The notes under the pieces: generated by a model
Databases searched by the model: none
What the model was told of the DNA's origin: nothing
The model's input: the letters and a program-made list of their open reading frames with translations, nothing else
Program-made: the position numbers and the translations under genes
Part shown: positions 45,486 through 54,039 of the stretch, one piece after another
Numbering within the stretch: position 1 is the stretch's first letter
Layout: each line of letters begins with the position of its first letter
Source of the DNA: Bacillus sonorensis NBRC 101234 = KCTC 13918
GTDB taxonomy: Bacteria > Bacillota > Bacilli > Bacillales > Bacillaceae
DNA: 64,000 nucleotides
Direction of reading: 5' to 3'
Assembly: GCF_001592005.1 (NCBI RefSeq)
Contig: NZ_BCVZ01000002.1
Location: forward strand, 186,001 to 250,000

Positions 45486-45641
45486 ATGGGAACAATTGTG
45501 ATGATCAAGGATCACGAATTAACCGTTTTAGAAGATGCAAGCAAAGCGCTGTACACAAAAATGATCAAGGATGCTTCAGACCGCGAAGATGACATTTACA
45601 TATCATGGAAAGAAGATCTTGATTCAGAATATGGATATTGA
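45486..45641 (+). CDS. small acidic protein of 51 residues
   Basis: MGTIVMIKDHELTVLEDASK, then ALYTKMIKDASDREDDIYIS and WKEDLDSEYGY. GAAAGGTGTTC precedes the ATG and a strong terminator follows, so it is probably a real monocistronic gene. Acidic, no cysteine or membrane segment. Not recognised. Confidence 0.65.
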   Translation: MGTIVMIKDHELTVLEDASKALYTKMIKDASDREDDIYISWKEDLDSEYGY

Positions 45642-45656
45642 TCTTCCATATCATAA

Positions 45657-45680
45657 GGCAATCGCTTGATTGCCTTTTTT
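45657..45680 (+). terminator. terminator after the 51-residue protein gene
   Basis: Stem GGCAATC / GATTGCC, loop GCTT, then TTTTTT. Confidence 0.85.
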
Positions 45681-45829
45681 CTATCGCGGTTTAGCCGCCG
45701 GCCTGCATACCATTTAAAGTTTTGCATATACTTGTTTTAGTTTTCATAAAATTGATTGATTAAAAGATGACAATTTAACTGATGATGGTAAAATAAGATC
45801 AACCATAACATTTTTTAAGGTGATGAAAA

Positions 45830-46999
45830 ATGGAACATTTGCTAAATCCAAATGTAAAAGAAATTGAAATTTCGGGAATCCGCAAATTCTCAAATCTTGT
45901 ATCCCAGTATGAAAACGTAATCTCTTTAACAATCGGCCAGCCTGACTTTTTCACACCCCACCATGTCAAGCAGGCCGCAAAAAAAGCGATAGACGAAAAC
46001 CATACATCTTACACCCACAACGCGGGCTATCCGGAGCTGAGACAAGCTGTCCAATTGTATATGAAAAAGAAGACCGATTTAAACTATGAAGCCGAGACCG
46101 AAATCATCATCACAACGGGTGCCAGCCAGGGGATAGACGCTGCATTCCGCACCATTTTATCGCCGGGCGATGAAGTGATCCTCCCCGGACCGGTCTATCC
46201 CGGATATGAACCGATTATCAAGCTGTGCGGCGCAGTACCGGTGATCATTGATACAACGTCTTTCGGGTTTAAGCTGACGGCAAAGCTGATTGAGGAAGCG
46301 CTGACCCCTAAAACGAAATGTGTCGTTCTTCCTTATCCGTCAAACCCGACGGGTATGACGCTTTCTGAGGAAGAATTGAAGGAGATCGCTTCCCTTCTGA
46401 AAGGGCGGAATGTGTTTGTCCTTTCAGACGAAATATACAGCGAGCTTACCTTTGACAGACCTCATCATTCGATTGCATCGGTTTTAAGAGATCAGACGAT
46501 CGTCATCGGCGGACTATCCAAATCCCACAGCATGACCGGCTGGAGAATCGGGTTTTTGTTCGCACCTAAAGAAATTGCCAAACATATTTTAAAAGTCCAC
46601 CAGTACAATGTGTCATGCGCTTCTTCCATTTCTCAAAAAGCGGCTTTGGAAGCCGTCACAAACGGGTTTGATGATTCGCTGATCATGAGGGAGCAGTATA
46701 AAAAACGCCTTGACTATGTTTACGATAGGCTTGTGACGATGGGTCTCGATGTCGTCAAGCCGTCCGGAGCGTTTTATATTTTCCCTTCCATTAAATCGCT
46801 GGGAATGACTTCCTTCGATTTCTGCACTTCACTTCTTGAGGAAGAGGGGCTTGCGATTGTGCCGGGCAGCTCGTTTTCAGAATATGGGGAAGGCTATGTG
46901 AGGATCTCATACGCTTATTCTCCTGATACGCTGCGCGAGGGGCTTGACCGGCTGGAGTCCTTTGTATTCAATAAGCGGCAATCGATTCAGACTACATAA
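45830..46999 (+). CDS. patA: aminotransferase PatA
   Basis: Fold-type I PLP aminotransferase of 389 residues, AspC-like. PLP motifs: TNGASQG near residue 95, PSNPTGM near 166, DEIYSEL near 200, and the lysine in GGLSKSHSMTGWRIG (Schiff-base Lys near 232). In B. subtilis PatA is an N-acetyl-LL-diaminopimelate aminotransferase, the step between DapH and DapL, whose genes are 16 kb away in this window. Confidence 0.94.
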   Translation: MEHLLNPNVKEIEISGIRKFSNLVSQYENVISLTIGQPDFFTPHHVKQAAKKAIDENHTSYTHNAGYPELRQAVQLYMKKKTDLNYEAETEIIITTGASQGIDAAFRTILSPGDEVILPGPVYPGYEPIIKLCGAVPVIIDTTSFGFKLTAKLIEEALTPKTKCVVLPYPSNPTGMTLSEEELKEIASLLKGRNVFVLSDEIYSELTFDRPHHSIASVLRDQTIVIGGLSKSHSMTGWRIGFLFAPKEIAKHILKVHQYNVSCASSISQKAALEAVTNGFDDSLIMREQYKKRLDYVYDRLVTMGLDVVKPSGAFYIFPSIKSLGMTSFDFCTSLLEEEGLAIVPGSSFSEYGEGYVRISYAYSPDTLREGLDRLESFVFNKRQSIQTT

Positions 47000-47000
47000 A

Positions 47001-47028
47001 CAACGGCTTTTACGCCGTTGTTTTTTTA
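47001..47028. terminator. terminator between patA and kinA
   Basis: Stem CAACGGC / GCCGTTG, loop TTTTAC, then T7; serves patA and, in reverse, kinA. Confidence 0.85.
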
Positions 47029-47031
47029 TAT

Positions 47032-48843
47032 TTATTTTGGAAAAGAAATGATGAAAGTCGTGCCTTTTTCGACTTTGCTTTTTACTTCTATCGTTCCGTT
47101 GTGATTTTCGATGATGTTAAAGGTGACCATAAGTCCGAGGCCTGTTCCTTTTTCTTTTGTCGTTAGAAACGGCTCTCCGATTCGCTTGAGGACATGTTCA
47201 GGTATCCCTTCGCCTTCATCTTGGACCGTAACGGTTACCGCGTCAGCGGTTTCCTTGACTTCCAAATGGACTGTACCGCCGTCCGGCATTGATTCGACAG
47301 CATTTTTAATCAGGTTGATAAACACTTGCTTTAATTGATTTTGATCACCCTTAATAAAGATTTTTTCACCTGACAGTTTTGTATTGATTAATATACCGTT
47401 CAAGTTGGCCTGCGTTTCCAAAAGAGCCGTCACTTCGCGGATGAGCCTGATCAGGTCAAGCTTTTCTTTGAGGGCGTTTTGCTGCGGCTTGGCCAGCATG
47501 AGAAGCTCGCTTAAGATCAATTCGATTCTGCTTAATTCGGAAAATATAATATCAAAATAATGCTCATTTTCTTCCATCGTCGGCTTCATCAGCTGTAAAA
47601 ATCCTTTAATAGCAGTGAGCGGATTGCGGATTTCGTGGGCGATTCCGGCTGCCAGCTGACCGGCAATCGACAGTTTTTCAGACCGCAGCATCAGCTCTTC
47701 GGTCTGCTTTCGTTCAGAAATGTCCCTTAAGATGACCTGAACTGCCGTTTCGCCGAAAAATGTCGTCGGAATGCAGACCATTTCTGTATAAATGAGCCGT
47801 TTTTCAAACGTATACCACGTCTGTTTGATAATTTCTGATTCAGACTGGCGGTCTGTGATTCGTTTGAGCTTCGTTTTCACGCCTTCATGGTCGCATGGAT
47901 GAAGCTGTTCATAAATATCCTTGCCGATTAAATCTTCATATGTTTTCGCTTCAAACAAGCGGATGCCGGATTCATTCATAAATACCCATTTTCCTTTATG
48001 AATCACGGCAATCGTATCAATAGAGTTTTGGATCAAAAGCTGATAGCGTTCTCTGCTTTTTTGCAAAATGGTTTGAAATTTCTTCCTTGACGAAATATCA
48101 ATGAGCAGCAGAAGCTCCGCTTTTTGGTTTTGAAAAACGGTCGGAGACGCTTTTACTTCAAGGTGAACAAGGGTGCCGTCGAGCTTTTTCCATGTTTGCT
48201 CGATCATACCCACTTCAAGCCCTTTCTGCATTCTTTTAATGCGGTTTTTAACAATTTCATGATACTCTTTCTCAATAAAATCATAGGAATACTTTCCGAT
48301 AATTTGCCGCTTGTGCTCCGCCCCGAGCAGGCTGACCATCGCGTCATTGACATAGACAATTTTTCCTTGAACGCTGATACACAAAGGACTGGGCAAGCCT
48401 TCTACCATTGCTTCAAATTCTTCTTTTTCCGGAGCTCCGGCAGGTTCCCCAAGCTCGGCATCCTCTTTTAAAGAGCTGTTCTTCTTAGAGGGACGGTCTT
48501 CAAACACTTTCATTTTGAGAACAATTTCCCGTTCTTTTTCTCCAACATGGGTCGTCACAAAATCAATCGATGCTTCGATCCAGATCATCGTATAATCTTT
48601 TTTCACAAATCTGAAGGTGCATGGCAGCAAATGATGTTCATTGTAAAAATAACTTTCTACCAGAAAAAGATCGTCTTCGTGTAAATAGTCCTTCAAATAC
48701 GTACCGATCAGTTCATTCTGCTCGTAGCTTAACAGCTCTTTGCAGTTTGCAGATATGTATATAAAACGGCCGTTTGCTGAAAGGACTGCCTGCAAATTCA
48801 TATGAGGTTTATATTGCTCAAAACGTTTTGTTTTTTGTTCCAT
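47032..48843 (-). CDS. kinA: sporulation sensor histidine kinase KinA
   Basis: 603 residues (606 in B. subtilis), cytosolic. Three PAS domains (about 13-110, 140-250, 260-375) precede the kinase: phospho-acceptor His403 in AAGIAHEIRNPLTAIKG, N box near 500 (QVFINLIKNAVESMP), G1 DEGEGIPEH and G2 GTGLGL. KinA starts the phosphorelay to Spo0A. A sigma-H type promoter lies upstream and AAAGGAGGG precedes the ATG. Terminator in the reverse sense shared with patA. Confidence 0.97.
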   Translation of the reverse strand: MEQKTKRFEQYKPHMNLQAVLSANGRFIYISANCKELLSYEQNELIGTYLKDYLHEDDLFLVESYFYNEHHLLPCTFRFVKKDYTMIWIEASIDFVTTHVGEKEREIVLKMKVFEDRPSKKNSSLKEDAELGEPAGAPEKEEFEAMVEGLPSPLCISVQGKIVYVNDAMVSLLGAEHKRQIIGKYSYDFIEKEYHEIVKNRIKRMQKGLEVGMIEQTWKKLDGTLVHLEVKASPTVFQNQKAELLLLIDISSRKKFQTILQKSRERYQLLIQNSIDTIAVIHKGKWVFMNESGIRLFEAKTYEDLIGKDIYEQLHPCDHEGVKTKLKRITDRQSESEIIKQTWYTFEKRLIYTEMVCIPTTFFGETAVQVILRDISERKQTEELMLRSEKLSIAGQLAAGIAHEIRNPLTAIKGFLQLMKPTMEENEHYFDIIFSELSRIELILSELLMLAKPQQNALKEKLDLIRLIREVTALLETQANLNGILINTKLSGEKIFIKGDQNQLKQVFINLIKNAVESMPDGGTVHLEVKETADAVTVTVQDEGEGIPEHVLKRIGEPFLTTKEKGTGLGLMVTFNIIENHNGTIEVKSKVEKGTTFIISFPK

Positions 48844-48904
48844 CGTATCCCTCCTTTATACCCTATTCACCACCAGCATTCAATAAAACGATTTTGTTTA
48901 AAAG

Positions 48905-48931
48905 GATTCGCTAAAATACGAGAAATCTCCT
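48905..48931 (-). promoter_or_regulatory. sigma-H type promoter of kinA
   Basis: Minus strand AGGAGAT, 15 bases, GAAT, about 60 bases upstream of kinA; sigma-H control of kinA is established in B. subtilis. Confidence 0.7.
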
Positions 48932-48965
48932 TCAAAACTTCTAGCATTCGTCAAATTTTGATAAT

Positions 48966-49001
48966 AAAAAAAGAACACGGATCACGTCCGTGTTCTTTTT
49001 T
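48966..49001 (-). terminator. terminator after pbpH
   Basis: Stem AAAAAAAGAACACGGA / TCCGTGTTCTTTTTT, 5-base loop. Confidence 0.9.
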
Positions 49002-49003
49002 GT

Positions 49004-51112
49004 CTAATCCTTGCTGTATTTTTTTTGCAGATCGACATAAGCGTTGACGATTTTGGCGGCGATGTTTTTGTTCATCTTCGTTTTATCGTCAATAGACGGG
49101 ACGACAACGCTGAAGGCAACCTGCGGATTTTCCGATGGGTAATAGCCTGCAAAGGTGATATTGTAAGTTGGTGTGCCCCACCAGCTTCGGTTTGTGCCGT
49201 AATATTTCGTTTCAGCAGTTCCGGTTTTGCCTGATACGTCAAGCGAACCGAATGCGCCGGCGGCAGTCCCAGTCTGGGTCACTCTTTTTAATCCTCTCTT
49301 GACGATTTCGATGTCGCTATTCGAGTTGTTTATTTTATTCAACACATTGGCGGATCGTTCCTCAACGACAGGTCCGAGCTTTTCGGTTTCAGGCTGGCGG
49401 ATGCTTTTCACGACTCTTGGCTGAACCCTGTACCCGCCATTTGCAATCGCAGAAATATATTGCGCGAGCTGCAAAGGTGTGTACGTATCATATTGTCCGA
49501 TAGCTTCATTGAGGATCAGCCCTCCGACTGCATCCGGGGTCGTCTGCATTCCTGCTGACTCCTGCGGTAGATCAATGCCTGTTTTCACGCCGAGCCCGAA
49601 CTGGCTGTAGTAATTTCTCATTTTATTTAAGTCTTCCTGATCCGCTGGAAGGGCTCCATAAGGTTTATATTTGACACCTGCGATATACATCGCGACATGG
49701 AACATATACACGTTCGAACTTTTTTCAAGCGCTCTGACTTCATCGGTCCAGCCGATGCTGTTTCCGGTGTAGGATCCCGTTTCAACACCACCAGCAAAGT
49801 GTAACTTTGTATCTAAATAGTGTTGTCCGTGCGGCATGCCGCTTTGATAGCCGGCAAGCACTGTCGCGCCTTTGACCGCCGACCCCATTTCATACTGGGT
49901 CGTAAAAGTGCCGATCGCATAATCGGTTATTTTGCCGTCGACGATCCGCTTTCCGGCCATTGACAAGACATCTCCGTTGTTCGGGTCCATCATGACGACG
50001 AACGCTCTGTCAAGCATGTAGTTTGAGCCGCGGAACTTGTTCAGCTCTTCTTCAATGATCTTTTCGACTTTCTTTTGGAGCTCTATATCGAACGTCAGCT
50101 GCAGATCATAGCCGCGCCTTCCTTCATCGACCGTTTCCTGGCTGACGACCTCGCCCGAACGGTTTTCCGTATATTGCACCTTCGCTTTTTTAGGATTTAA
50201 ATATTCTTCATACTGATACTCGAGATAGCTTTTTCCGACCCTGTCATTACGGGCGTAACCCCTCGTCAAGTAAAAATCCTGCCGTTCCTTGAGCAGACCC
50301 TGCTCAGGTGTTGTAACACCTCCGAAAATTGAGTGCAGCGTCGTTTCGTAAGGGTATTTCCTCGTCCAGTCCATGATGACGTCGACCCCCGGCAGCTCTT
50401 CGAGATGCTCGGAAACGCGCGATACTTCTTCATACGTTAAATCGCGGGCAGGAAGCTGTTTTGAAGTTTTTTCATCAAGCAGCTGGGCATCATCTTTTGC
50501 CGCTGTTTTCGGATCCATCGCTTTTACAATTTGCGGTTCATAGGCATATCCGCCGGAGAACCTTCTAAAAATCGCCGCTGTTTCAAGCTCCTGCTTATCC
50601 TTTTTAAGAGCCTTGATCTCCTCGGCGGGAACCCGGTCAACCTGAAGGGCGTATGTTTTGGCAGACTCCAGTTTTTTCTCATTACTGCTTAAAAGCGCCT
50701 CAGCCTTTTTCGGGTGTGCGGCAAGCCAGTAATCTTTCAGGTCTCTCTCTTTCAGAAATGATGTATCAATATCGATCAGTTTTGCGAGTTTTCTCGCCGT
50801 GCTGATTTTTTCTTTCGTTTTGGTGCTTGTCATCACCGTATACGTGATCGCCGGAACGCTTTGATTATCGACGACCACCCGGCCGTTTCTATCGTACATT
50901 TTGCCGCGCGGAGCCGGATATGACGCGATTTTGGCCTCGGTTTTTGAAGCCTGCCGTTCATATTCCTCTCCGTTGACGATTTGCACAAGTCCAAGCTTCA
51001 CAATCAACGCAGCAAATAAAGTGAACACCGCAAAGAAATACAAATTAATTCTCCACATGCGTGAGCGCTTGCTTTTTTTTATTTCAGCCGGATCATGTCC
51101 AGTTTCAGTCAC
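49004..51112 (-). CDS. pbpH: class B penicillin-binding protein PbpH
   Basis: 702-residue class B (monofunctional) transpeptidase. One N-terminal membrane anchor (about 22-45), a large dimerisation domain, and the three active-site motifs in order: SxxK (SAVK near 411), SSN near 465 and KTG (KTGTAE near 628). Its pair PBP2a/PBP-H act in rod-shaped elongation. GTG start behind GAGGAGAG. Monocistronic, with terminator. Confidence 0.95.
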   Translation of the reverse strand: MTETGHDPAEIKKSKRSRMWRINLYFFAVFTLFAALIVKLGLVQIVNGEEYERQASKTEAKIASYPAPRGKMYDRNGRVVVDNQSVPAITYTVMTSTKTKEKISTARKLAKLIDIDTSFLKERDLKDYWLAAHPKKAEALLSSNEKKLESAKTYALQVDRVPAEEIKALKKDKQELETAAIFRRFSGGYAYEPQIVKAMDPKTAAKDDAQLLDEKTSKQLPARDLTYEEVSRVSEHLEELPGVDVIMDWTRKYPYETTLHSIFGGVTTPEQGLLKERQDFYLTRGYARNDRVGKSYLEYQYEEYLNPKKAKVQYTENRSGEVVSQETVDEGRRGYDLQLTFDIELQKKVEKIIEEELNKFRGSNYMLDRAFVVMMDPNNGDVLSMAGKRIVDGKITDYAIGTFTTQYEMGSAVKGATVLAGYQSGMPHGQHYLDTKLHFAGGVETGSYTGNSIGWTDEVRALEKSSNVYMFHVAMYIAGVKYKPYGALPADQEDLNKMRNYYSQFGLGVKTGIDLPQESAGMQTTPDAVGGLILNEAIGQYDTYTPLQLAQYISAIANGGYRVQPRVVKSIRQPETEKLGPVVEERSANVLNKINNSNSDIEIVKRGLKRVTQTGTAAGAFGSLDVSGKTGTAETKYYGTNRSWWGTPTYNITFAGYYPSENPQVAFSVVVPSIDDKTKMNKNIAAKIVNAYVDLQKKYSKD

Positions 51113-51462
51113 CCAAAACTCTCTCCTCTCACAATATTCAATTTTTACATAATTAACTAGTCACCTGATATATATTGTAACACTTTTGTAATGGTTGTTA
51201 CAATCTAAAGTTTTGAAAATGCCTGTCAATCTCTATTTCTATAAAAATTTATCTAACATATTAAAAATTTGGTACGTTTATGACAAGACGTGCAAAACAG
51301 CTGCTTGGTGGCACCCTGTCAGCAAAGGATTTTCATTATTATATGTCAAAATTAACAAAAAACCCATGTCAAAGGGAATATATGGATCAAATATTTCAAA
51401 AACCCCATGTTATCATGCTAGTGTACCACATAAAACTACAACATTTAGGAGGACCATCATTT
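51113..51462. other. divergent promoter region between pbpH and ykwD
   Basis: 350 bases, AT-rich, no RNA or gene seen. A frame upstream of and in phase with ykwD continues to 51280, but it starts with no ribosome-binding site and lacks the signal-peptide start, so I reject it as coding. Confidence 0.6.
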
Positions 51463-52206
51463 ATGAAAAAAGCTTTTCTTTTATCAGCTGCTGCTGCAGC
51501 ATCGATCTTCACGTTCAGCGGCCAGCATGCAGATGCCAAGGAACAGCAGCACGTTCAAGTGAAAACCATCCATTCAATAAATGTTTCTGATCTAGCCGGC
51601 AAGCTGAATATTCAAAATGTAGACCAGCTATCTAAAGCTGACCAGGAAAAAATTCAGTCTCTGCTCCGTTCATATATGAAGCAATCAAATCAGCCGAAAC
51701 CATCCGCGTCTGCTCAACAATCTGCTAAACCAAAAAGCGCGCAAACTCAAAAACAAGAAGCCTCTAAGCCTGCAGCTTCTAAAGAACAGGCTTCAAAGAC
51801 AAAGCAAGACACGACAACAGCTTCTTCAGTAAGCGCATATGAAAAAGAAGTCGTTGATCTGACAAATGCCGAAAGAAAGAAACAGGGCTTAAAACCACTG
51901 ACATTGGATGAAAAACTAAGCAGTGTCGCCCGCAAGAAGTCTCAGGATATGAAAGATAAAAACTACTTTGACCACAACAGCCCGACTTATGGTTCGCCAT
52001 TTGACATGATGAAGAAATTCGGCATCACTTACCGTACAGCCGGCGAGAACATCGCGAAAGGCCAAAGAACGCCTAAAGAAGTCGTACAAGCCTGGATGAA
52101 CAGTGAAGGTCACAGAAAAAACATTATGAATCCTAACTTTACACATATCGGTGTCGGATATGTGAAAGACGGGAACATCTGGACTCAGCAGTTTATCGGA
52201 AAGTAA
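51463..52206 (+). CDS. ykwD: secreted CAP/SCP-domain protein YkwD
   Basis: 247 residues. Sec signal peptide (MKKAFLLSAAAAASIFTFSGQHADAKE, cleaved near residue 26), a low-complexity Q/S/K/A linker (about 60-125), and a C-terminal CAP (CRISP, PR-1) domain: EVVDLTNAERKKQGLKPL, HNSPTYGSPFDMMKKF, AGENIAKGQRTPKEVVQAWMNSEGHRKNIMNPNFTHIGVGY. Role in the wall or spore envelope unknown. TTAGGAGG precedes the ATG. Confidence 0.93.
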   Translation: MKKAFLLSAAAAASIFTFSGQHADAKEQQHVQVKTIHSINVSDLAGKLNIQNVDQLSKADQEKIQSLLRSYMKQSNQPKPSASAQQSAKPKSAQTQKQEASKPAASKEQASKTKQDTTTASSVSAYEKEVVDLTNAERKKQGLKPLTLDEKLSSVARKKSQDMKDKNYFDHNSPTYGSPFDMMKKFGITYRTAGENIAKGQRTPKEVVQAWMNSEGHRKNIMNPNFTHIGVGYVKDGNIWTQQFIGK

Positions 52207-52219
52207 GCCTGAGCCAACA

Positions 52220-52259
52220 AAAAACCACTTGCATTCCAAATGGAAAGCAAGTGGTTTTT
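52220..52259. terminator. bidirectional terminator between ykwD and ykwC
   Basis: 13-bp stem AAAAACCACTTGC / GCAAGTGGTTTTT. Confidence 0.9.
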
Positions 52260-52262
52260 ATT

Positions 52263-53135
52263 TTACTGATAGTCTGTCCAAAGCTTATAGATGCTCTGTG
52301 TGCCGCTGTTTTCTTCGCCTTTTTCCGCGAGCCGGTCATAAAGGGTTTTCGCGAGCTCCAGACCCGGCATTTTCTCTCCCATCAGCTCTGCTTCTTCAAG
52401 GGCAATTCCCATATCTTTAATAAAATGCTTAACGTAAAAGCCCGGTTCAAAATCGCCTTTCAGCATCCTTGGCGCAAGATTGGAAAGCGACCAGCTTCCT
52501 GCGGCTCCCGTGGTGATGCTCTTTAGGACGTGTTCCGGATCAAGACCTGAAGTTTTGGCGTAGGCCATCGCCTCCGCAACGCCGATCATTCCTGCGGCAA
52601 TCGCGATTTGGTTGCACATTTTCGTATGCTGCCCGCTGCCTGCCGGCCCCTGATATTGGATGTTTTCACCCATGATTTGAAAAATCGGGAGGCACTCTTC
52701 ATAAGCTTTGCGCTCTCCGCCGACCATAATGGCGAGCGTTCCGTTACGCGCGCCGATGTCTCCTCCTGATACAGGGGCGTCCAACGCATGAAGCGATCTC
52801 TCTTTGGCCGCCGCTTCGATTTTTTTGGCCAGCGATGGCTTCGAGGTTGTCATATCAATGAGGTATGAGCCTTTTTTGGCATTTTCAATAATGCCGCCGC
52901 TTCCAAAGTATACATCTTCAACATCCTGCGGATAGCCGACCATCGTAATGATCACATCTGCCGCTTCCGCCAGTTCTTTAACGGAGGATTTCCACTCTGC
53001 TCCTTGTTCCAGAAGGCTGTCCGCCTTCTGTTTCGTTCGCGTATAGACGACTACTGGATAGCCTTCTTGTAAAATATGGGACGCCATGCTGTTTCCCATG
53101 ACTCCGAGGCCGATGAATCCGATTGTTTTTTTCAT
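52263..53135 (-). CDS. ykwC: 3-hydroxyisobutyrate/beta-hydroxyacid dehydrogenase YkwC
   Basis: 290 residues, 6-phosphogluconate/3-hydroxyisobutyrate dehydrogenase family. NAD(P) fold GFIGLGVMGNSMASHIL at the N-terminus, DAPVSGGDIGARNGTLAIMVGG near residue 118 (substrate loop), and the catalytic Lys region GSGQHTKMCNQIAIAAGMIG near 166. Substrate not settled. It follows an SDR gene by 12 bases; the pair are likely co-transcribed. Confidence 0.9.
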   Translation of the reverse strand: MKKTIGFIGLGVMGNSMASHILQEGYPVVVYTRTKQKADSLLEQGAEWKSSVKELAEAADVIITMVGYPQDVEDVYFGSGGIIENAKKGSYLIDMTTSKPSLAKKIEAAAKERSLHALDAPVSGGDIGARNGTLAIMVGGERKAYEECLPIFQIMGENIQYQGPAGSGQHTKMCNQIAIAAGMIGVAEAMAYAKTSGLDPEHVLKSITTGAAGSWSLSNLAPRMLKGDFEPGFYVKHFIKDMGIALEEAELMGEKMPGLELAKTLYDRLAEKGEENSGTQSIYKLWTDYQ

Positions 53136-53147
53136 GCTGTTTCCTCC

Positions 53148-53933
53148 TTAAATTGCTTTTACCATGCCGCCGTCGATCAACAACGTTTGTCCAGTCATAT
53201 ATGTATTGCGCTCTGATAAAAGAAAGCTTGCATATTGGGCAAAGTCCTCCGGTTTTCCATAAGACCCCAGCGGGATTTGCTTTTCATAGTCTTCTTTGAC
53301 CTCCTCTTGGGAAAGCCCTGTTTGTTCGGCTTTTTGCCGGTCAAGCTCTGCCACGCGGTCTGTCGCGATTCTTCCCGGCGCCAGCGTGTTAATCAAAATC
53401 CGGTGTTCCGCCAGTTCTTCCGCAAGCGATTTTGTGAGACCGACGATACCCATCCGGAACGTATTTGACAAGAGAAGACCCGGAATCGGCTGTTTGACTG
53501 ATGATGAAGCGATATTGATGATCCGTCCGCCGCTTTTCTTCAGATAAGGCAGAGACTCCCTGATTAAACGAATATAGCTGAGCAGGTGCAGTTCAAACGA
53601 TGATGTCCAATCTTCGTCTGTGAGATCTAAAAGACCGCCGCCTTTTGGTCCTCCGACATTGTTGACAAGCATATCGATCGATCCATGGGTTTCAGCTGTC
53701 TTATGAACAAGAGCTTTAATATCCTCCCCGTTGGCAAGGTCGCATACAACATATGACACCGAACCCCCGCCCAGCACATTCAGTTCTTGTGCGGCATCTT
53801 GCAGGGCGGCTTCATTTCTGCCGGACAGCATGATATTGGCGCCTTCTTCAGCAAGCGCGGCGGCGATCGCTTTTCCGAGCCCCTTGCTGCTTGCAGCCAC
53901 AAGTGCCGTTTTTCCTTTCATCTTTACATCCAC
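53148..53933 (-). CDS. short-chain dehydrogenase/reductase
   Basis: 261 residues, classical SDR: NAD(P) motif VAASSKGLGKAIA, NNVGG near 95, catalytic Ser in NIASSSVKQP and a conserved Lys in TKSLAEELAEH near 170; the usual YxxxK reads FRMGIVGLTK, so the catalytic Tyr is replaced by Phe (SNTFRMGIVGLTK). GTG at 53933 follows AAGGGAG by 9 bases. In B. subtilis ykwC adjoins mcpC, so this gene is an addition. It presumably acts on the same kind of hydroxy acid as YkwC; inferred from the operon only. Confidence 0.82.
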   Translation of the reverse strand: MDVKMKGKTALVAASSKGLGKAIAAALAEEGANIMLSGRNEAALQDAAQELNVLGGGSVSYVVCDLANGEDIKALVHKTAETHGSIDMLVNNVGGPKGGGLLDLTDEDWTSSFELHLLSYIRLIRESLPYLKKSGGRIINIASSSVKQPIPGLLLSNTFRMGIVGLTKSLAEELAEHRILINTLAPGRIATDRVAELDRQKAEQTGLSQEEVKEDYEKQIPLGSYGKPEDFAQYASFLLSERNTYMTGQTLLIDGGMVKAI

Positions 53934-54004
53934 AGATATCAGCTCCCTTCTTTTTTATAGTGTACCATGTATAGTCAGAAAATTGGGATTTGGAGAGTAA
54001 AAAG

Positions 54005-54031
54005 AAAACCCCCTCTGACTGCATGAGGGGG
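54005..54031 (-). terminator. terminator after mcpC
   Basis: Stem CCCCCTC / GAGGGGG, then TTTTCTTTTT on the minus strand. Confidence 0.85.
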
Positions 54032-54039
54032 CCGGATAT

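Noticed and set aside
51280-51462. In-frame extension upstream of ykwD
   Set aside because: The true start at 51463 has TTAGGAGG and a signal peptide; the extension lacks an SD and has no secretion logic.
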